Below, one piece after another: positions 10,981 through 23,960 of a stretch of 64,000 nucleotides of DNA. Each line of letters begins with the position of its first letter. The first letter of the stretch is position 1. Source of the DNA: Lepas anatifera (Eukaryota; Arthropoda; Thecostraca; Lepadidae); the NCBI GenBank assembly GCA_034440635.1, contig JAOTON010000971.1, positions 1,674,001 to 1,738,000 on the forward strand. The letters are read 5' to 3'. The notes below the pieces were generated by a model. The model saw only the letters and a program-made list of their open reading frames with translations. It was not told the origin of the DNA and did not search any database. Position numbers and translations under genes: made by a program.

Positions 10981-11779
10981 ATGGCGGAGGCAGCTGACCC
11001 GACGCGCTCGCTGCGGCTCTGGGTCCGCTCCGAGCCCTTCGTCTACGGCGTCCTCCCAGTCAACGCCACGCACAAGATATCCGTCAAATACCTGCGCAAG
11101 ATCGTGCAGTACGCGCGGCACCGCGGCGCCGTCTACTTCCCGCGGCTCTACTACAGCCTGTGGAAGCATATCGGTTGCAATAAGCTGCAGTTATCGGAGA
11201 GTTTAGCGCGGCTGTACTTCGACACCTTCGAGCTGCTGCAGCCGCGGCCAGCCGAGCAACGGCTGCTCTGGGACGGAGAGTACGCGCGCTGTGACAGCGC
11301 CAACGAGCGAGACCGCTGCGCCGGACAGCGACAGGTTGACATACGCCAGTTCATTGCCTATCTCTTCATACAGGTATGGGTACACTTCAAGAGTTGCTGT
11401 AAAATATAGGATGCCATAGATATCCGAGTATTTCGAGGATTCGACTTGATTGACCATATAATTTGGTAGTTTCAGATGTGGACTTCAATTCGAATCCCCA
11501 TTTTTATAGGGGCCGTCCATTAATTCGTATGCACGGGGGAGGGGGGCGGAGTCACAGCGTTACCAGCGTTACATGGAGGGTGAGGGTCTGCCCCGATCGT
11601 TACTTAACACTTGCAATTTTGGGAAATGGAAAGATAAATGGACAAAATGATGGGTTTAGATAGGACTACATGGGCGTCGAAGCGGGGAAAAGCGTCTCTT
11701 TGCTTTCCATAAGTAAATTTTTCGTGATGCTCTGGTTGGTTGGTTCTCTCCGCTCCCCACATAAAACAGAAAATTGTGC

Positions 11780-11814
<35 letters not shown>

Positions 11815-14800
11815 CAGCAATCAAGAAGACCGTTGACAGTTTTGCAGCTCTTTCTTCTGACATGTCCGTGTACACTGTGCAAGCTTTCGGATGCGTCGGT
11901 GACGTGCCCGGCAGAACCTGAGCCACAGCGGTGTGAAGCAGCGCTCGTCGGCGCCGTCGCTGGCGGTGACGGGCGACAAGTGGCCGGCGGCCCGCGCCGA
12001 GCCGCCCGAGGCCGGAGACCGCCAGCACAAACAGCTGGAGGAGCACCAGCACCTCGCCTTCCTGCAGACTCACCTGGCCTCCCTCATCGAGGCGAGAGAG
12101 GGAGGGGAGGGGTTGTGTGTACATATGAGAAAGACGTATTTGATGAGGAAGTGAACGTGCTAGTATTGTAGTGATAACAATGAGTGAAGCACAAGGCCTT
12201 AGTTTGTGTAACTTATCAAGCGTATGGTTGGGCGAAATAGTTATAGGATACATTCGGTTTCATTTGCGTGATGGTCGAATATTTCCTGGGTTCTCTCTGT
12301 ATTGCTAATGAGGCCGCAGGGACTGGCCGTGAAGCGCTGCAGGTGTGCAGGCTCGAGCAGTGCTCACACGCTCCCCACCCCGGCCACCGGCACAGGTGCT
12401 GGGCGAGGGCGGCGAGGCGTCGGAGACCGGCAACGACGTGTTGGTGTCGCGGGCCGTGGTGGAGGCGCTGTCCTTCCTCATTGACCTCTCTGAGGGCGAC
12501 CCGGCCGCCGCGTCCGAGGAGAAGCAGCCCGCCTCGCTGTACGCTGTCGCCGCCGACCCGGCGCGCTGGAGCCAGGTAGCAGACCGAGCGGGGTCCCCAG
12601 TCCGGCTGCCGCCGCCGCTGACCTGATTCTGCAGCAGGGTGTCTACGACCTACTTGGCAACGAGTGCAGGATTAGTGGAGGCAGGGGTTTTTGTCGGAGG
12701 GTTTGCCACCGAGCCTTTGCCATTTTTGTTGTCGGATTTTATTTAATCGATTTTATTGCTGGTCGCCTTCAATCATTCAGGGCAAAGTTTACCTTGTTTC
12801 GCCAGCATTACGAGAATTTGCGTTTCAGGATGCCTGGACGCAGCAGGCGCGGTTTTGAATCTAGATTCAAAATGCACTAGAAACGTAGTTTTGTCTTTAG
12901 ATATGATCTCCCGACATTAGTCGCACCATATGCCCTTGAAAGCTCTGGAACACAATGTTCCAAAATGACAAGGGTTTGGGTGGACACTCACCGTAGCCGG
13001 GAGCTTAATCTCTCACTCACCTCAATACCGAATATTCATTTTCCATGTTTCCATGGAACGAACACTTTCCCTCACATGAGGAGGATCGAATTAAAAGTAA
13101 AACTACGCCAAGGCCCAATATTAATTTCAAATCATATTCTTCTAAAGATAAAAATCAAAATGAAAAGTATACATATTACAGAGCACACGTTTCTCTCCAC
13201 CTGCTCTATCGGCTTGAACTTTCGACTCACCCACCGGCCATCCTCCCATGAATTTCCCTCCGCCCTCCACACCCAGGTGCAAGCCTTATATTGGAACACT
13301 GCTTGGGCATGCCTTCCCGGAGGGAACAGACTTGGCTTCAGTTTGAGGCAGCGGTACAGTGTACAGCGGGACCGCCGCAGCAGTACCGCCTGACCATTGT
13401 CGTGCCGGCAGACGGGGTACGTGGCCACCGCCGACGCCTTCCAGCAGGCTCGCTTCCTCCGCTGGGTCACCGGCTCGCTGGGACCCAACCCTTACGGTGG
13501 GTGGTGTCGGCACTAGCATTTGCCTTGACTGACATAGTCTCTCGCCTCGCTTAACAGTTAGCTGCCTCATTTACGTGTAGGCCTAGCGCCTTTGGGAAAT
13601 ATACAGAATTCAGATAGTTGGAACCTGATACGCAAGAGCAGACAACACCACATCGGATGAGAGTAAAAGATTTACGATGATTTTAAGGAAAGGCGTAATA
13701 TTTTAGAGAGTTGTTTTGGGTTCTCCTCGTGTTTCGATGGAAGTCTGTCGCCTGGCTGTTCTGCGCAGTTCTGACCTGTGTCCTGAGCTCGATCTGAATC
13801 GGCTGTGGCGGGCAGGTGTAGCCGCGTGCGTCTCCTCCGGCCGCCGTCTCTCCTGGCCCAGCAGCTCTGAGCGGCGCACTGACCACAAGCGCGGCAAGAT
13901 GGCCACCAACGCGCACGTGGCGCCGCCGGCCGACAAGCTGATCGTCACCTCGGCCGTCTACAAGGAGACGGTGGCGCGGCTGTCGCCGACGCTGTGCGGC
14001 GCCACGCTAAAGCTGCACCGCTGCCACCAGGCGTTCCTCTACTTCCTCAGCCCGCTGCGTAACGTGTCGATCGACAAGTGTCACGACACGACTGTGGTGC
14101 TGGGCCCGGTGTCGGGCACAGTACAGCTGACCGGCTGCCGCGCCGTGCGGCTGATCGCCATCTGCCGCCGGCTGGTCGTCAGCGACAGCGTCGCCTGCAC
14201 GCTGCACGTGACCACGCCCACCCGACCTCTGCTGGCCGGCAACCGGAACGACTCGCTGACGCTGGCGCCGTACCACACCCACTACCCGGCGCTGGAGGAG
14301 CAGATGCGCCAGGCCGGCCTGGGCGTGGTGCCTAACTTCTGGGACCAGCCGCTGTGTCTGGCTGTGGACGGCTCGCTGGACGCGCCCGCCTGCTGGCGGC
14401 TGATGGAGCCGGCCGCCTTCTTCCCGTTCCACACGCCGTTCCAGATGGCTGGCGAGACGCGTCGGCCGCCGGGCAGTCTGCCCTACCGGTACCAGCGCGC
14501 GCTGGACGAGCGCCGCGCCAGCACCGAACAGTGGAACCGGATGGTGGCCGACGCCAAACTCAGCAAAGAGCAGGTCGCCAAGTTTCAGGTCAGTGCCGAG
14601 ATAGCAATCGCGCGTCCCGACTTATAGCGTGAACTTGGTGTCCTTTCCTTTTGGACAAACAAACAAACCGCATTAACCGTGCAGGAGCTCGTTTCGGTGT
14701 TGGCAGTGTATCGCCCCTATGAAACGTGTCGGTTTTGCCGGTGTAGGGCCGGGTTCGGGCCGCGGTGGTTTAGGGTGGAGAGGTTTACTTGCTCTGACGC

Positions 14801-15674
14801 GCTTCCTGCTGCGGGAGAATTACCTTGCGGTGGTGAGGGTCTCTGGTGGGAAGGCTTGCCTGCGTTTGTAAGCTTGTTTGCAGTGGGAAAGTGACGGTGA
14901 CTGGGATATTTGCATGTGGTGGAAACAGTGGTCTGCGGCGGGGTGGTTCGCCCATGCTGGAACGATGGCTTGTGACGAGGGGCTCGGTTTGGTGCGGACG
15001 TTGATCTGTGTTGGGGAATTTTGAAAGCGACCGACCACGGCGCTGGGACGTAGAAGTTTGTCAGTGTGGGGGGGGGGGGGGTGACCGCGGCTTGTCTGTG
15101 TTGGCAAGGCTTGACGGTCCTGTTTTGGGGAGGTTTGACGGTGCTGTGACGGGGAGGCCCGCCTGTGTAGGGAGAGGTTTTACAGTGCTGTGACGGGGTG
15201 GCCCGCCTGTGTTGGGGAGGTTTGACGGTGCTGTGACGGGGAGGCCCGCCTGTGTTGGAGAGGTTTTACATTGCTGTGACGGGGAGGCCCGCCTGTGTTG
15301 GGGAGGTTTTACAGTGTTGTGACCGGGAGGTCCGCCTGTGTTGGGGAGGTTTGAGGGTGCTGTGACGGGGAGGTCCGCCTTGTGTTGGGGAGGATTGAGG
15401 GTGCTGTGACTGGTTGGTCTGCCTGTGTTGGGGGTGATTGAGGGCGATGTGACGGGAAGGTCTGTCTGTACCTGTGATGGGCCCGCTACTGCGGCAGGAG
15501 CTGCTGCGGCGTCGCTTCGAGGTGTGGCTGAAGGAGACGGGCAAACAACGCGAGGTCAATAGTCTGGCCGCTTGCAAGGAGCGCATCAGTCGCTACGAGA
15601 AGTACAAACAACTATCAGCCTCCGCCGGCGCCCAGGAGGGCGATCCCCCGGTCAGGGTGGACGGCAGTGTCTGA
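10981..15674 (+). CDS. TBCCD1: TBCC domain-containing protein 1, complete six-exon gene
   Basis: TBCCD1 is a centrosomal/basal-body protein of the tubulin-cofactor-C and RP2 family, needed in other eukaryotes for centrosome and Golgi positioning. Coding exons are 10981-11373, 11915-12091, 12396-12575, 13412-13496, 13816-14588 and 15498-15674. Phases agree throughout and give about 594 residues (human 557). The N-terminus carries LRLWVRSEPFVYG and YFPRLYYSLWKHIGC. Exon 3 has LVSRAVVEALSFLID. Exon 5 holds the C-CAP/beta-helix domain: NAHVAPPADKLIVTS, VSIDKCHDTTVVLGPVSG, TPTRPLLAGN and LAPYHTHYPALEEQM. The last exon gives ELLRRRFEVWLKETGKQRE. Intron 2 must start with GC (GAG|GCGAGA), a rarer but known class. 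The tail from GDPPVRVDGSV to the stop codon is the first unit of a minisatellite. Confidence 0.93.
11782..11811 (+). repeat. GA dinucleotide run in TBCCD1 intron 1
   Basis: About 15 uninterrupted GA repeats lie within the first intron. Confidence 0.9.
14690..15475 (+). repeat. 43-bp minisatellite in TBCCD1 intron 5
   Basis: Units of about 43 bp (core GACGGGGAGGCCCGCCTGTG followed by TTGGGGAGGTTT) are clearest at 15120-15400 and decay leftward. A run of about 12 G lies at 15069-15081. The array lies wholly between exons 5 and 6. Confidence 0.85.
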
Positions 15675-15980
15675 AGGCCAGCGGCAGTGTCTGAGGGCGA
15701 TCCCTCCGCCAGGGCGGACGGCAGAGTCTGAGGGCGAGCCCTCCGCCAGGGCGGACGGCAGAGTCTGAGGGCGAGCCCTCCCGCCACGGCGGACGGCAGA
15801 GTCTGAGGGCGAGCCCTCCGCCAGGGCGGACGCCAGAGTCTGAGGGCGAGCCCTCCGCCACGGCGGACGCCAGAGTCTGAGGGCGAGCCCTCCGCCACGG
15901 CGGACGGCAGAGTCTGAGGGCGAGCCCTCCGCCACGGCGGACGGCAGAGTCTGAGGGCGAGCGGCATTGTTTGAGGGCGA
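15640..15980 (+). repeat. 37-bp minisatellite overlapping the TBCCD1 stop codon
   Basis: Units of 37 bp (core AGTCTGAGGGCGAGCCCTCC, then GCCAGGGCGGACGGC) recur about eight times. The first, slightly diverged unit is still in the coding exon, and the TGA stop at 15672-15674 is part of the repeat's own GTCTGA. The open frames on the minus strand are by-products of the repeat. Confidence 0.9.
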
Positions 15981-18900
15981 GCCCCGATTAGGGCGAATGA
16001 GTGTTCGGGAGGGATAAGAGACTGCAGGGTAGCCCGTATAGGCAGGTGCATCCCTGCAGAAGCATCTGGATGAGGCCTGGGAGACATTGGTGGGTTTATG
16101 ACCTCAAACCCGTGCGACGAGTAACTGCTTCGAATGAACTTCCATGGTTTATTCTGATGACCAGAAAGATGATGAACCGGAAATGCTCTTGAAGTAAAGA
16201 GACTGTGTCAGTCTACCAGGCCTAAAAGACTAAGTTTCTTGTTGATCATGTTTCGCTGTCGAGTTCCACAACGGGCAGCAGGCTCTTCACTGTTATGACA
16301 TCAAGGCGGCAGATGAATGGGTGCGTGGTATGGGTCTGTTCACGTGGTCCTCATGCTTATGGCGGAGGTAAACCCCCGACAACGGACACTGTTGAAGCTT
16401 TGTATTTTTGGTTGTCATGTAATATAGTTGTAACATGTTCGCTCGTTAATGTATTACGTTTACTTCTTATGAGTTGGAAGGAAGGAAATCGAATATTGGT
16501 AATTATCGAGGACTGGTTCCCTCGCTTCGCGGTCCGAGTTGCTGGAACCGAATGTCACCATTAAAAGTCCTACACAACCGTAAAGCCTACTGTCCAATTT
16601 TGCACGAGCAAACCAGAGCACACAAACGCGGCAGAACCGCAGTTTATTATTGTTGTTTTTAATTATACATTCGTCCCTTGCTTGCAATGTTCCTGTGGCA
16701 TCATTTGATTTCAAAGTCACTATCATTTATGAACACAAATGAAGATTTTTTTTCCTCAGCAATTCGCTGGTGAATGCTTGTGTTGAGGCCAAATGGAGGC
16801 TTGGGGACACATGAGTTGTGAGATATTGTCCGTGGGCTCTTTCCCTGGACCAGAACGGCGAACAGCGAATGTGAATTGGAGCCGGGTGTTCCTGCTGTGC
16901 CAGAGATGGTTCAAAGCGGCCCCGCGCGGGCTCTGCCCGAGTCCCCGCCATGGCTGAACCGCCGCCGCCCGGCCACCGGGCCAACCAATAAGGAGAGGGG
17001 GCTTAGTGTTGGTGCGATTTAGGGAGGTAGTACACTCATGGTGCGCTGCTGTGCCGTAAAAGGTGAGCGGAGAGAAGCGAAATACTAAATAAGTGGTTTT
17101 ACTGAATGTCCTAGGCGATTTAAAATTCGGTTCAAATTCCATGAAGGTGTCACATTATCTAAAGCAATATAATTTTTATATATCTTAGAGCCATAGGCGG
17201 ATCCGGGGCAGGGGGCACTCCCCCGATGACCCTCGGCGCCCCTGAAGGTCGATGGCGCCCCCTGAAATGTCGCTTCCCACCCCCGGATAGTCGGCGCCCA
17301 CCGACGGATTTGGCGCCCACCTATGGTTTTGCCGGTTAGTGGCCCCCTGGTCCGATGCCCCGAATCGCAATCCTGATCCCTATGTAGAGAGCAATCCATT
17401 TCAAGGGGGGCTACCGCTGCCGTACAGAGCTATCGCCCCCGGGGGGCACCATAAATTTATTTAGTCCCATATCTCCCTCCCACCCATGAGGAAATACTCG
17501 TGTGTGTATTGGGGTTTATAGGGCGCCTTTAGCATCTAGGCTATATTGCATGAGGAAAAATACTCGTGTCCTTTCTAGGCATCGAGGAACTCAGCCCATT
17601 ATCGGCATACCCCCTATTTACACGGGTCCTATGGCTACCACTCTCGGCGTACTGCAGCGGGGCGCGCAGTTGGAGTGCGGGATTATCTCTGGTCGGCAAG
17701 TTCAGCATGCGCCCTCATACAGGCCCACCCAGAGTTCCGAGTGTTATACCTGTACAGCAACGTGAGGTGGTTAGGCCCCCTCCAAATGTGCGGCGTACGG
17801 AGCCCCCGCATCATGGTTTGCACAGTTGATGTGTTTGGGTAAAGAAACGCTACCCTTTAGATGCATAATCATATACACTTGGAGCAATGACCATGACTTT
17901 AAAAAACCTTCATCTGTCTTTTATTGGTTTGAATCTAAGAATAGATCGACAAACTGCATAGAGAATCCATAGCAGGGCCCCTAGCTCGGTACAATGAAAA
18001 TCAAACTGATCCTCCCTGATCACAGGCAGCGATGACCCTAATTAAAGTCCCCTATTTCCCTAAAATGTTTATTTCATTCGGGAGGGGTACATTCACAGAA
18101 TCACCTGGAAGTTTAGATGCTCATGAAACACCATCTGTATTTCTTACGGTATTGGAATGGAAGAGGAACAAACGAAGAGAACGGGACGTATCGACGGTGG
18201 CGGATTCTGGAGAAGGCAAAAGGCATTCCCCTCAACCAGGAGGCTCGGGACAACAGCTTATTTCCGACTCCGACTTTGATTATAATCCGATTTTGACTTC
18301 ATTACGCCGCTGCAGTGCAGTGACAATTTCAACAACTTTAATTCTTCTCTCCTCGCAAGAGTCAGCAGTAGTGGTGGTGAAAGCGTGCTGCTGTTTTTGT
18401 CACGTCTCACGTCTCGCGTCGTCTTTCTCGCTTTCAGCAGCCGACGGCTTGTCCACCTCTAATTGAAGCTAAAGTAGATCGTAAAGCACTGGCAATGCCT
18501 AACCCGAGCGCACGGACTGCCGCCGAACTCTGGTCTTTCCGGGTTGCTGATGATTAGGAAACGTGAATATCACATCGGGAGTCGGGAGTCGGCGCGATTC
18601 GCGCTGGCAGGCAATACCTGAGCACTACCTGGCATTGAAATGTCGCAGCCAATCATGCAGTACGATTCTGGAGCCGCTCCAGCGGTCATAGTTGGCAGCG
18701 ATCGATCCCAAGGAGCCGTTAAGACACACATGTAACATTCCGAAGGTTACAGCCCCCAGTCACCCATCAATGTTTCAAACAGTGCGTGCTTCAGCACATT
18801 TGTTTCTTCTGTTCTTGCTGCAGGGAGCACAGAACCAACTTCGCCGAGTTTTGAATCCTCTGCCGTTGTTGAATTCCCCTTCGATTCGCCCATGTCGGCA

Positions 18901-20217
18901 GACATTATTTTTGTTTGTTGGCTTGTGTGCATACATTCAACACTTTTAAACGCATCGATTCGGTCTAAGCTGTCCTACAATGTTCCGTGCTGGCTCGCCG
19001 TAGGTAGTGTCTGTGCGGACAATGAAAACAAGAGAAACAGCCGAAACAACCGCCCAGCCGGTCCTTGCCATTATCCGAACACGGTGACTTTTAAAATCGA
19101 CCACTGTCGATTGAAGCGTCGCCGTTGCTATCCCTGGTTGGTGGACACCGCTGGATCTGGCTCCCTTGCCACGTTCGGGTGTTTTCCCTGCAACAATGGT
19201 TGGCATACCGGCAGTGATGCTTCTGTGCCACCGTGTGACACTTTAATGGTCCTTAATGGAGGGGCGGATGGCCCTACTTGCTTGGAGCAGTGCGAGTGTA
19301 CTTGGAAACATCCTGGGAAGCACAGTTACTAACATAATGAGGTCATTACACGGTATACCGTCAATAATTTGAACTGGATCTCCGAGTACCGGTAACGATT
19401 TGCTCCGGCTTTAGGCGAAAAATAACATCAACCAACCCAAAGTACCCTTCCAATCAGGAGCTTACGTTTCAGATATGGATTGCTGCTGAATACCTGTCGC
19501 GACACGCCACGAAAAAAAGAAAACTACATGAATTCTCCATAAGTCGAATTCAAATACTCCGTTACGCTCTGCAACAGTATCTTACTGAGTGATCATTTGT
19601 GTTTCCACGTGCGTTCTCACTTTTCTTGTATTGATTGAGATCGAGTAGGATACAAACGATACATTTCCAGCCCTCGTGCTGCCTCTGGAGCCAGAATGTC
19701 CGCGAATGCCGCCATTCTCAACAATGGGTACGTTTCTATCCCGCGAGAGGAACAAGCGAGGTAACCGAGCGATCTCAAACTGGATATAAAAAGCCGAATC
19801 ATCGCTCATGTGTTTGTACGTTGTGACTGGAGTGAAAGAACGCGACGTGAAAATGATGAAAATGAACAAGTAACGGTGTTCTCCGGTAATAACAAGGCTA
19901 AAATACAACTACTCGTACGCTGCTGTCTGTCGAGCGACTAAAGCAAGATCAATCACATGAAAATCACTTGAAAACCCACCAACAGGTAACGTCCTTCGTT
20001 CGCTCATCAATGTTGTTCGCTTATCAATGTTCACCAAAGTCTAAGGCTGAGATCAAGGCACCAATCACCGTTAAATCACACGCTCCTTACACTACCATTG
20101 AGATAGAAAAAGCAGTCGCACGCCGGCGGCAATCTGGCGGAGTCTTTCGAAAGCGATGCGGCCTCGTGTCACAAGCACAGGACCACCTCCCAGGTCTGGT
20201 GATTCCTGGGTCTCAGG
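15981..20217. other. Intergenic, no gene recognised
   Basis: Several open frames of 80-150 codons (for example plus strand 18032-18466 and 18892-19332) have no domain I recognise and no convincing splice context. A hAT-type family K relic begins at 17195 (CATAGGCGGATCCGGGG). A short duplication (CATGAGGAAATACTCGTGT) occurs at about 17485 and 17548. Confidence 0.45.
17195..17400 (+). mobile_element. hAT-type family K relic
   Basis: The left terminus CATAGGCGGATCCGGGG is followed by GGCGCCCC-rich sequence matching the complete copy at 44275-44534. The right terminus and target duplication are not seen. Confidence 0.5.
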
Positions 20218-20292
20218 CAGGTTCGCGGTCCTCCACCGGTCCGCGGTCCTCCACCGGTTCACGGTCCTCCACCGGTCCGCGGTCCTCCACCG
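20218..20292 (+). repeat. 18-bp tandem repeat, four units
   Basis: Units of CGGTCCTCCACCGGTCCG with one or two differences are repeated four times. The translated frame SRSSTGPRSSTG is a by-product of the repeat. Confidence 0.9.
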
Positions 20293-21305
20293 CCTGCAGG
20301 GCTGAAACACATGACACCGCCCATCTGACGCGTGGCCGACACGGGAAACACTACACCATCTGCTACATGAGCGTGCACAGGTTCACAAAATTCCAAGTTG
20401 GAAGAATGAGGACTCGATAAAAACGTAGCGACTGGTGACCGAAAACTACACTTGCGTGGCCAAAGTCACAAAATGTCGACAGGAAATAGCACTCACCATG
20501 GTACCACTGCATTACATAAAACACTACGATAACCACTAGCTAGGGATGGGTTCAAGATGGCTGCCACCCCCGCCTCAGTACTTGGGCATGCAAAGGACCC
20601 CATTCACCACGAAACCAAAATACACCGGCAGGAACACCCGCATGTGAAATGCCGAGGGTGCTACAGGCGCCCTGGCGTTAGACACAGACCTATTCACCGA
20701 GGGGACAATGCTCTGACATTGATTAGATCTAGGAATTTTTATATTTTGGCATATCTTATATATTTTGACAAATAGTATGGTCATATTTATTATTCAATTT
20801 GCATCATCATAAGCCCTGGGGTTTCGGGCGCGCTGACAACTAATTTGGTCTACTGCGACGGAAAAATTATAATGCCTTGAAAATCATCGGCAGATAGCAA
20901 AGGGGACATAATATTCAAAGAAAATGTGGGTATAGCAGGTCAAGATGTCCATCCCTAATATCTTATCACAGCGCCCCTTTATTTTTCTTCATTGCGAGCC
21001 ACTTTCTGTCACCAGCAGAACTCTTCTAACCGTTACAAAATACAGCCAACATGCTGTGCATTGCTATTTATTACACTCTGTTTCAGCTAATGTTTAAAAA
21101 ATCCAGACCATCACGGTTTTTTTCATGAGTCGTGTAAACTACACCGGGGCTGGTTGAATCAGTTGTTCATTTCAGTGCTGAAATCATGAACATTTCTGCT
21201 GAAAACATGAGCATACTGCGCTGAACGGTCATTTCAGCACTCCATGGTATAACTCATTTTCTTGCACAGTGATATATATGAAATGGTGATCTTCCAAAAT
21301 TAGTT
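20293..21305. other. Intergenic, nothing recognised
   Basis: This is ordinary mixed-composition sequence without a recognisable gene, repeat or RNA. It becomes AT-rich toward the tandem array at 21306. Confidence 0.4.
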
Positions 21306-21594
21306 CCGCAGCTGATGCAAACTACCTCGCTTCCGTGGCAGGTTAAATCAGCTTCCTGAGGCGCAAACTACCTCGCTTCCGTGGCAGGTTAAATCAGCTT
21401 CCTGAGGCGCAAACTACCTCGCTTCAGTGGCAGGTTAAATCAGCTTCCTGAGGCGCAAACTACCTCGCTTCCGTGGCAGGTTAAATCAGCTTCCTGAGGC
21501 GCAAACTACCTCGCTTCCGTGGCAGGTTAAATCAGCTTCCTGAGGCGCAAACTACCTCGCTTCCGTGGCAGGTTAAATCAGCCTCCTGAGGCGG
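21306..21594 (+). repeat. 46-bp tandem array, about six units
   Basis: The period is exactly 46 bp (CTTCCTGAGG starts at 21352, 21398, 21444, 21490, 21536; CCTCCTGAGG at 21582). Units are nearly identical, which suggests recent expansion. The core is CAAACTACCTCGCTTCCGTG. It is non-coding. Confidence 0.95.
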
Positions 21595-21640
21595 GCTGTA
21601 ACGTGCAAAATGAGCGTGACGAGCAGGTGGTGACAAAGTT

Positions 21641-21642
<2 letters not shown>

Positions 21643-21702
<60 letters not shown>
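21643..21702. repeat. TA dinucleotide microsatellite
   Basis: A nearly pure run of about 30 TA repeats lies 50 bp after the 46-bp array. The Ile-Tyr frames across it are not genes. Confidence 0.95.
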
Positions 21703-21704
<2 letters not shown>

Positions 21705-22869
21705 CTTCTCCGCTCAGAACTATTTACCAAACATGATAATTGCAGAAACGTGACATATTCAAGTTCGTCTCTTCGAATATTTCCCATTCTTAATCTATGT
21801 CCAAAACTTTGAATTACTAACCAATTTTGCAGCCTGCCCCACGAAAAAATGTTTTATCAACCGCCAGATGCCACCAGCATCATGAAAGTAAACCAAAAGG
21901 TCATTAAAAGTTTTAAGGCAGGAGCCATGCTCTGCACACGACAGAAAGCCACTAAAAAGCGCTACATCATGATCCAATTAAAGGGAGATACGCGAAATTT
22001 ATTGGCTATATCAGGTTAAAGTTGTTTGTCCTATCTTTTGGAATCGGCCTGCAATGCCTTAAATTGCTCTAGTATTTCTGACGACTTTACCGGTAACCTC
22101 TATCGATGTTTTGACGTCCACATGGCTGGCTATCATTTTCTAGAATTAGGTCATTCTTCCTAACAGTGATGTGACTTTGGCTACTTCGAAAAATTACTTT
22201 GAAAACAACATCAAACTCTTTGAAACAAAATATAGGGCTTAAAAAATACCAACCACGCCTGGAATCTCAACCGGGGTCCGTGACCTATCTGACGAAGTTT
22301 TGTTCTGGGCGAAGCATGCTCGACCCGAGAACCGCTAGACTTGTAATTATGTTTTTCGTTTGGGCAACTTATTTATTTTGGGTTTTGAAGCTTTCTAGTT
22401 AATTAATAAATGGGGATTTGTATTATTAAAAAAATTTTATTATAGTTTTAGTGGATGGGTTGGGCTGGGCGGTGGATATAAACTTAACCTTTCAAATGTG
22501 TGCCAACAATAAATAATTATGTGTTTTAAAAAATTTTAAGTTACGACAAACTGGTCGCGCTGCCTGTGTGAATAATTTTGAGCGTGCAAATTGTACTTTC
22601 AGCCAAGTTAAACTTAACCACTGCACCGGACCAAGAGTTCAATCCTGGATAAATTTTTCCTTCAGATAAGATTTAAATAGAGGCACTTTTTCTAAGCCTG
22701 TTTGCATCGCTGTTTGATGCATGTATTTCTCGTTGTAGTCATTGGTGCATTAAACCAGTGATAGTCATTTAACCAGCACATCTCAATATGTGACCGGCGA
22801 AATGTAGTGCTCTTTTTGTAATTGGAGCCTGATCCCCAAACGGAGTTGGATGCAAATAGACCCCTCGGA
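21703..22869. other. Intergenic, nothing recognised
   Basis: AT-rich sequence with scattered stops in all frames. No gene or repeat is recognised. Confidence 0.4.
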
Positions 22870-23065
22870 CACTGGCGGATCCGACGGGGGCCAAAGGGGC
22901 CGTGGCCCCCTCCAAATCCTACAAAACTATCTTTCGCCCTCCCAAAGGAACCAAATTTTAGCCGTTTTTCTTTAAAATACTAAATGCTACTAAGTTCGCG
23001 ATTTTTACTCAGTTTAACCCCCACAACGTTTGTTTCTCCCGAAGCTGCTCCTGGATTCGCCAATG
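22870..23065 (+). mobile_element. hAT-type MITE, 196 bp
   Basis: The termini are CACTGGCGGATCCG and CCTGGATTCGCCAATG, an imperfect inverted repeat. They are flanked by identical 8-bp duplications CCCTCGGA at 22862-22869 and 23066-23073. It is non-coding. Confidence 0.85.
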
Positions 23066-23073
23066 CCCTCGGA

Positions 23074-23960
23074 CACTAATGAACCATCACGTCGGGTATT
23101 TGTCAACAAAGGATGTATGGGGAATCTAAGGGTGTGGTTTATTTCCCTCATATCTTGTCGGTGTCGCTTGAAATTTCGTGAGAAATATGGGATGACTGGA
23201 ACATCAAACTCAGTGGGCTGGTCCCTGATCGCTCTGGTTTGCCCATACAAAGGCAATGTTTGCCCCGGAAAGCACCAGCGTGATTAAGTTTTATAGAAGT
23301 GTGTCGTTGGCAAATAATCGCAATAACTTGCTGTATTGATAAATGCTCTGGAGAGCTATCCAAACTATTTCCAAACCTTGAGCAGCCGATTTTAAGCGCA
23401 TTTTCGTGTACAATGGGTGAGTTTCATATCCACGTTGATCTGTATTAACAGACCACAGCCTATGCGTCTCAAACAAAGCAGGCTTAATGGCGATTTCTAT
23501 TTGAGAGTAAAAAACTTCCCTGAATGTTGAATGCAAAATTGGGATAGAATGTGTGACGCGTTGCATAAATGCACGGTTCGCTGCGTTGCACGCGCATTCT
23601 TGAAGAGGGCCCCTGCCCCAGTGACCCAAAATAGGTTTTGCGCTAGGGTGTCGAGTGGAAAATTCAGCTCGGAATGTATGGCGAGTGAGTGGAAAATTCC
23701 CCTCAAAATGTATGACGGAGAAAAAATTATCCAATTTGGGTACTCAGGTGGTAAATATCAGAGCCCTTGTTTGAACTGAGAGATGGATATTTCCTTTAAT
23801 TTTCTCAAAGTAAATATTTTAAATTGTCCCCAAGCTGCATTGTTTGACCATTACCATGTGAAAAATTTGGGTTAAGCAGGTAAATATTTAAAAACGGAAA
23901 CCCCTGATGCAGTCTCCAATTGTTTAAGGAATTGGTGAATTGCCACAAATAAAAAAACAT
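23074..23960. other. Intergenic, no gene recognised
   Basis: Overlapping frames of up to 147 codons on both strands (23291-23779) show no known domain. The motif GTGGAAAATTC recurs here and near 25380 and 25735-25780, perhaps a dispersed repeat. Confidence 0.35.

Noticed and set aside
11666..12253. 195-codon minus-strand frame across TBCCD1 exon 2
   Set aside because: It overlaps a GA microsatellite and the antisense of a homology-supported exon.
15593..16087. 164-codon minus-strand frame opposite the TBCCD1 3' end
   Set aside because: It is the antisense of a 37-bp minisatellite and the last coding exon.
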